Positions 63,565-64,000 of a stretch of DNA of 64,000 nt are shown here, one piece after another; within the stretch, counting starts at the first letter, position 1; every line of letters begins with the position of its first letter. The translations under genes were made by a program, and so were the position numbers. Below the pieces are notes generated by a model, which saw only the letters and a list, made by a program, of their open reading frames with translations, was not told the DNA's origin and did no database searches. The stretch covers positions 746,419,146 to 746,483,145 of the forward strand of contig NC_053389.1 of assembly GCF_905171765.1 (NCBI RefSeq), read 5' to 3'. This DNA comes from Bufo bufo. Taxonomy: Eukaryota > Chordata > Amphibia > Anura > Bufonidae.

Positions 63565-64000
63565 ATAGTTACATAGTTACATAGTTGCTAAGGTTGGAAA
63601 AAGACAAAAGTCCATCAAGTCCAACCTGTAATCCTGCTATTTCGATCCCTGGATCAATATCCATCTTCCTTTTAAAAGGGGTTGGGCCAAATGGAAAGGG
63701 TGTGTAGAACAAGATTTCTATACATTGTCATAAGCCTCAATGTTATTTTGAATAGAAAATTCATCTAAACCTTTTTTGAAGGTACTGTATTTGCTGTGAC
63801 CAGCTCTTGTGGCAGGCTATTCCAGAGATTCACAGATCTTACTGAAAAGAATGTTTGTTGCCTCTTATGACTGAATCTTTTTTTCTCCAGGCGTAGGGAG
63901 TGGCCCCTTGTTTTTTGAGGGGGTTTAACACAGAATAGTTTCCCTTGATATTTTTTGTATGGTCCGTTTATATATTTGTACAGGTTAATCATGTCCCCCT
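63565..64000 (-). pseudogene. CR1-type LINE 3' end, continues beyond the window
   Basis: The minus-strand frame (63765-63992) reads KTRGHSLRLEKKRFSHKRQ and SVRSVNLWNSLPQELVTA, the conserved C-terminus of CR1/Rex-like LINE reverse-transcriptase proteins (TRGHS, then F..R....WNSLP). Downstream, the 3' part ends in 'tacatagttacatagttgct', a tail that resembles one dispersed widely in frog genomes. The 5' side runs out of the window. Confidence 0.75.

Overview
The window is repeat-rich vertebrate DNA, most likely from a frog or other amphibian. No host gene is intact. Almost everything recognisable is transposable elements, many nested inside one another. The amphibian call rests on the mixture of very long hAT transposons with subterminal satellites, Tc1, L2 and CR1-type LINE tails, chromodomain Ty3/gypsy, TTAA-flanked MITEs, and a piwil1-like fragment that resembles vertebrate (frog-like) Piwil1. 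The species cannot be told from the sequence. LAYOUT. 1-4381: AT-rich DNA with a ~340-bp tandem repeat, hairpins and a tRNA-Gly-like sequence. 4382-36137: one old LTR element (family A) carrying a broken cold-shock-domain gene. It was split by two oppositely oriented hAT transposons, hAT-1 (7562-16175) inside its body and hAT-2 (18469-36055) inside its 3' LTR, each with a perfect 8-bp target duplication. hAT-1 in turn holds a solo LTR of family B inside its transposase and a 1.07-kb foreign block: an LTR with a tRNA-His-like primer site followed by the first ~99 codons of a Piwil1-like protein. hAT-2 keeps a 1147-codon transposase with a single nonsense codon, and a young family-B LTR element (24990-34906) sits in its satellite tail. 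That B element encodes an open 530-codon protein with a Y-box-type cold-shock domain, and its 3' LTR is interrupted by a very young, apparently intact chromodomain Ty3/gypsy element (29402-34739). 36138-43704: a TTAA-type MITE with an L2 LINE tail inside it, a non-autonomous hAT with a Tc1 inside it, a Tc1-like relic and a hAT MITE. 43705-54060: a decayed hAT complex (hAT-3 and older relics) with a solo LTR. 54061-56593: no gene seen, one perfect 18-bp-stem hairpin. 56602-63020: hAT-4, with a 126-bp satellite, a catalytically deleted transposase and two antisense U2 snRNA-derived sequences. 63565-64000: a CR1-type LINE tail. MOST NOTABLE. (1) Two diverged LTR-element families, A and B, have no visible pol gene and instead encode a protein with a eukaryotic Y-box cold-shock domain, followed in both by proline-rich and acidic C-terminal sequence. 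They share the layout LTR, serine-tRNA primer site, one ORF and a long 3' non-coding region. I infer that these are non-autonomous retrotransposons that use an RNA-binding cold-shock protein, perhaps in place of a conventional Gag. (2) A hAT transposon carries a piece of piwil1, the gene of the pathway that silences transposons, antisense to its own transposase transcript. (3) An intact chromodomain retrotransposon shows a self-priming primer-binding site of the Tf1/sushi type. All divergence and identity statements are by eye.
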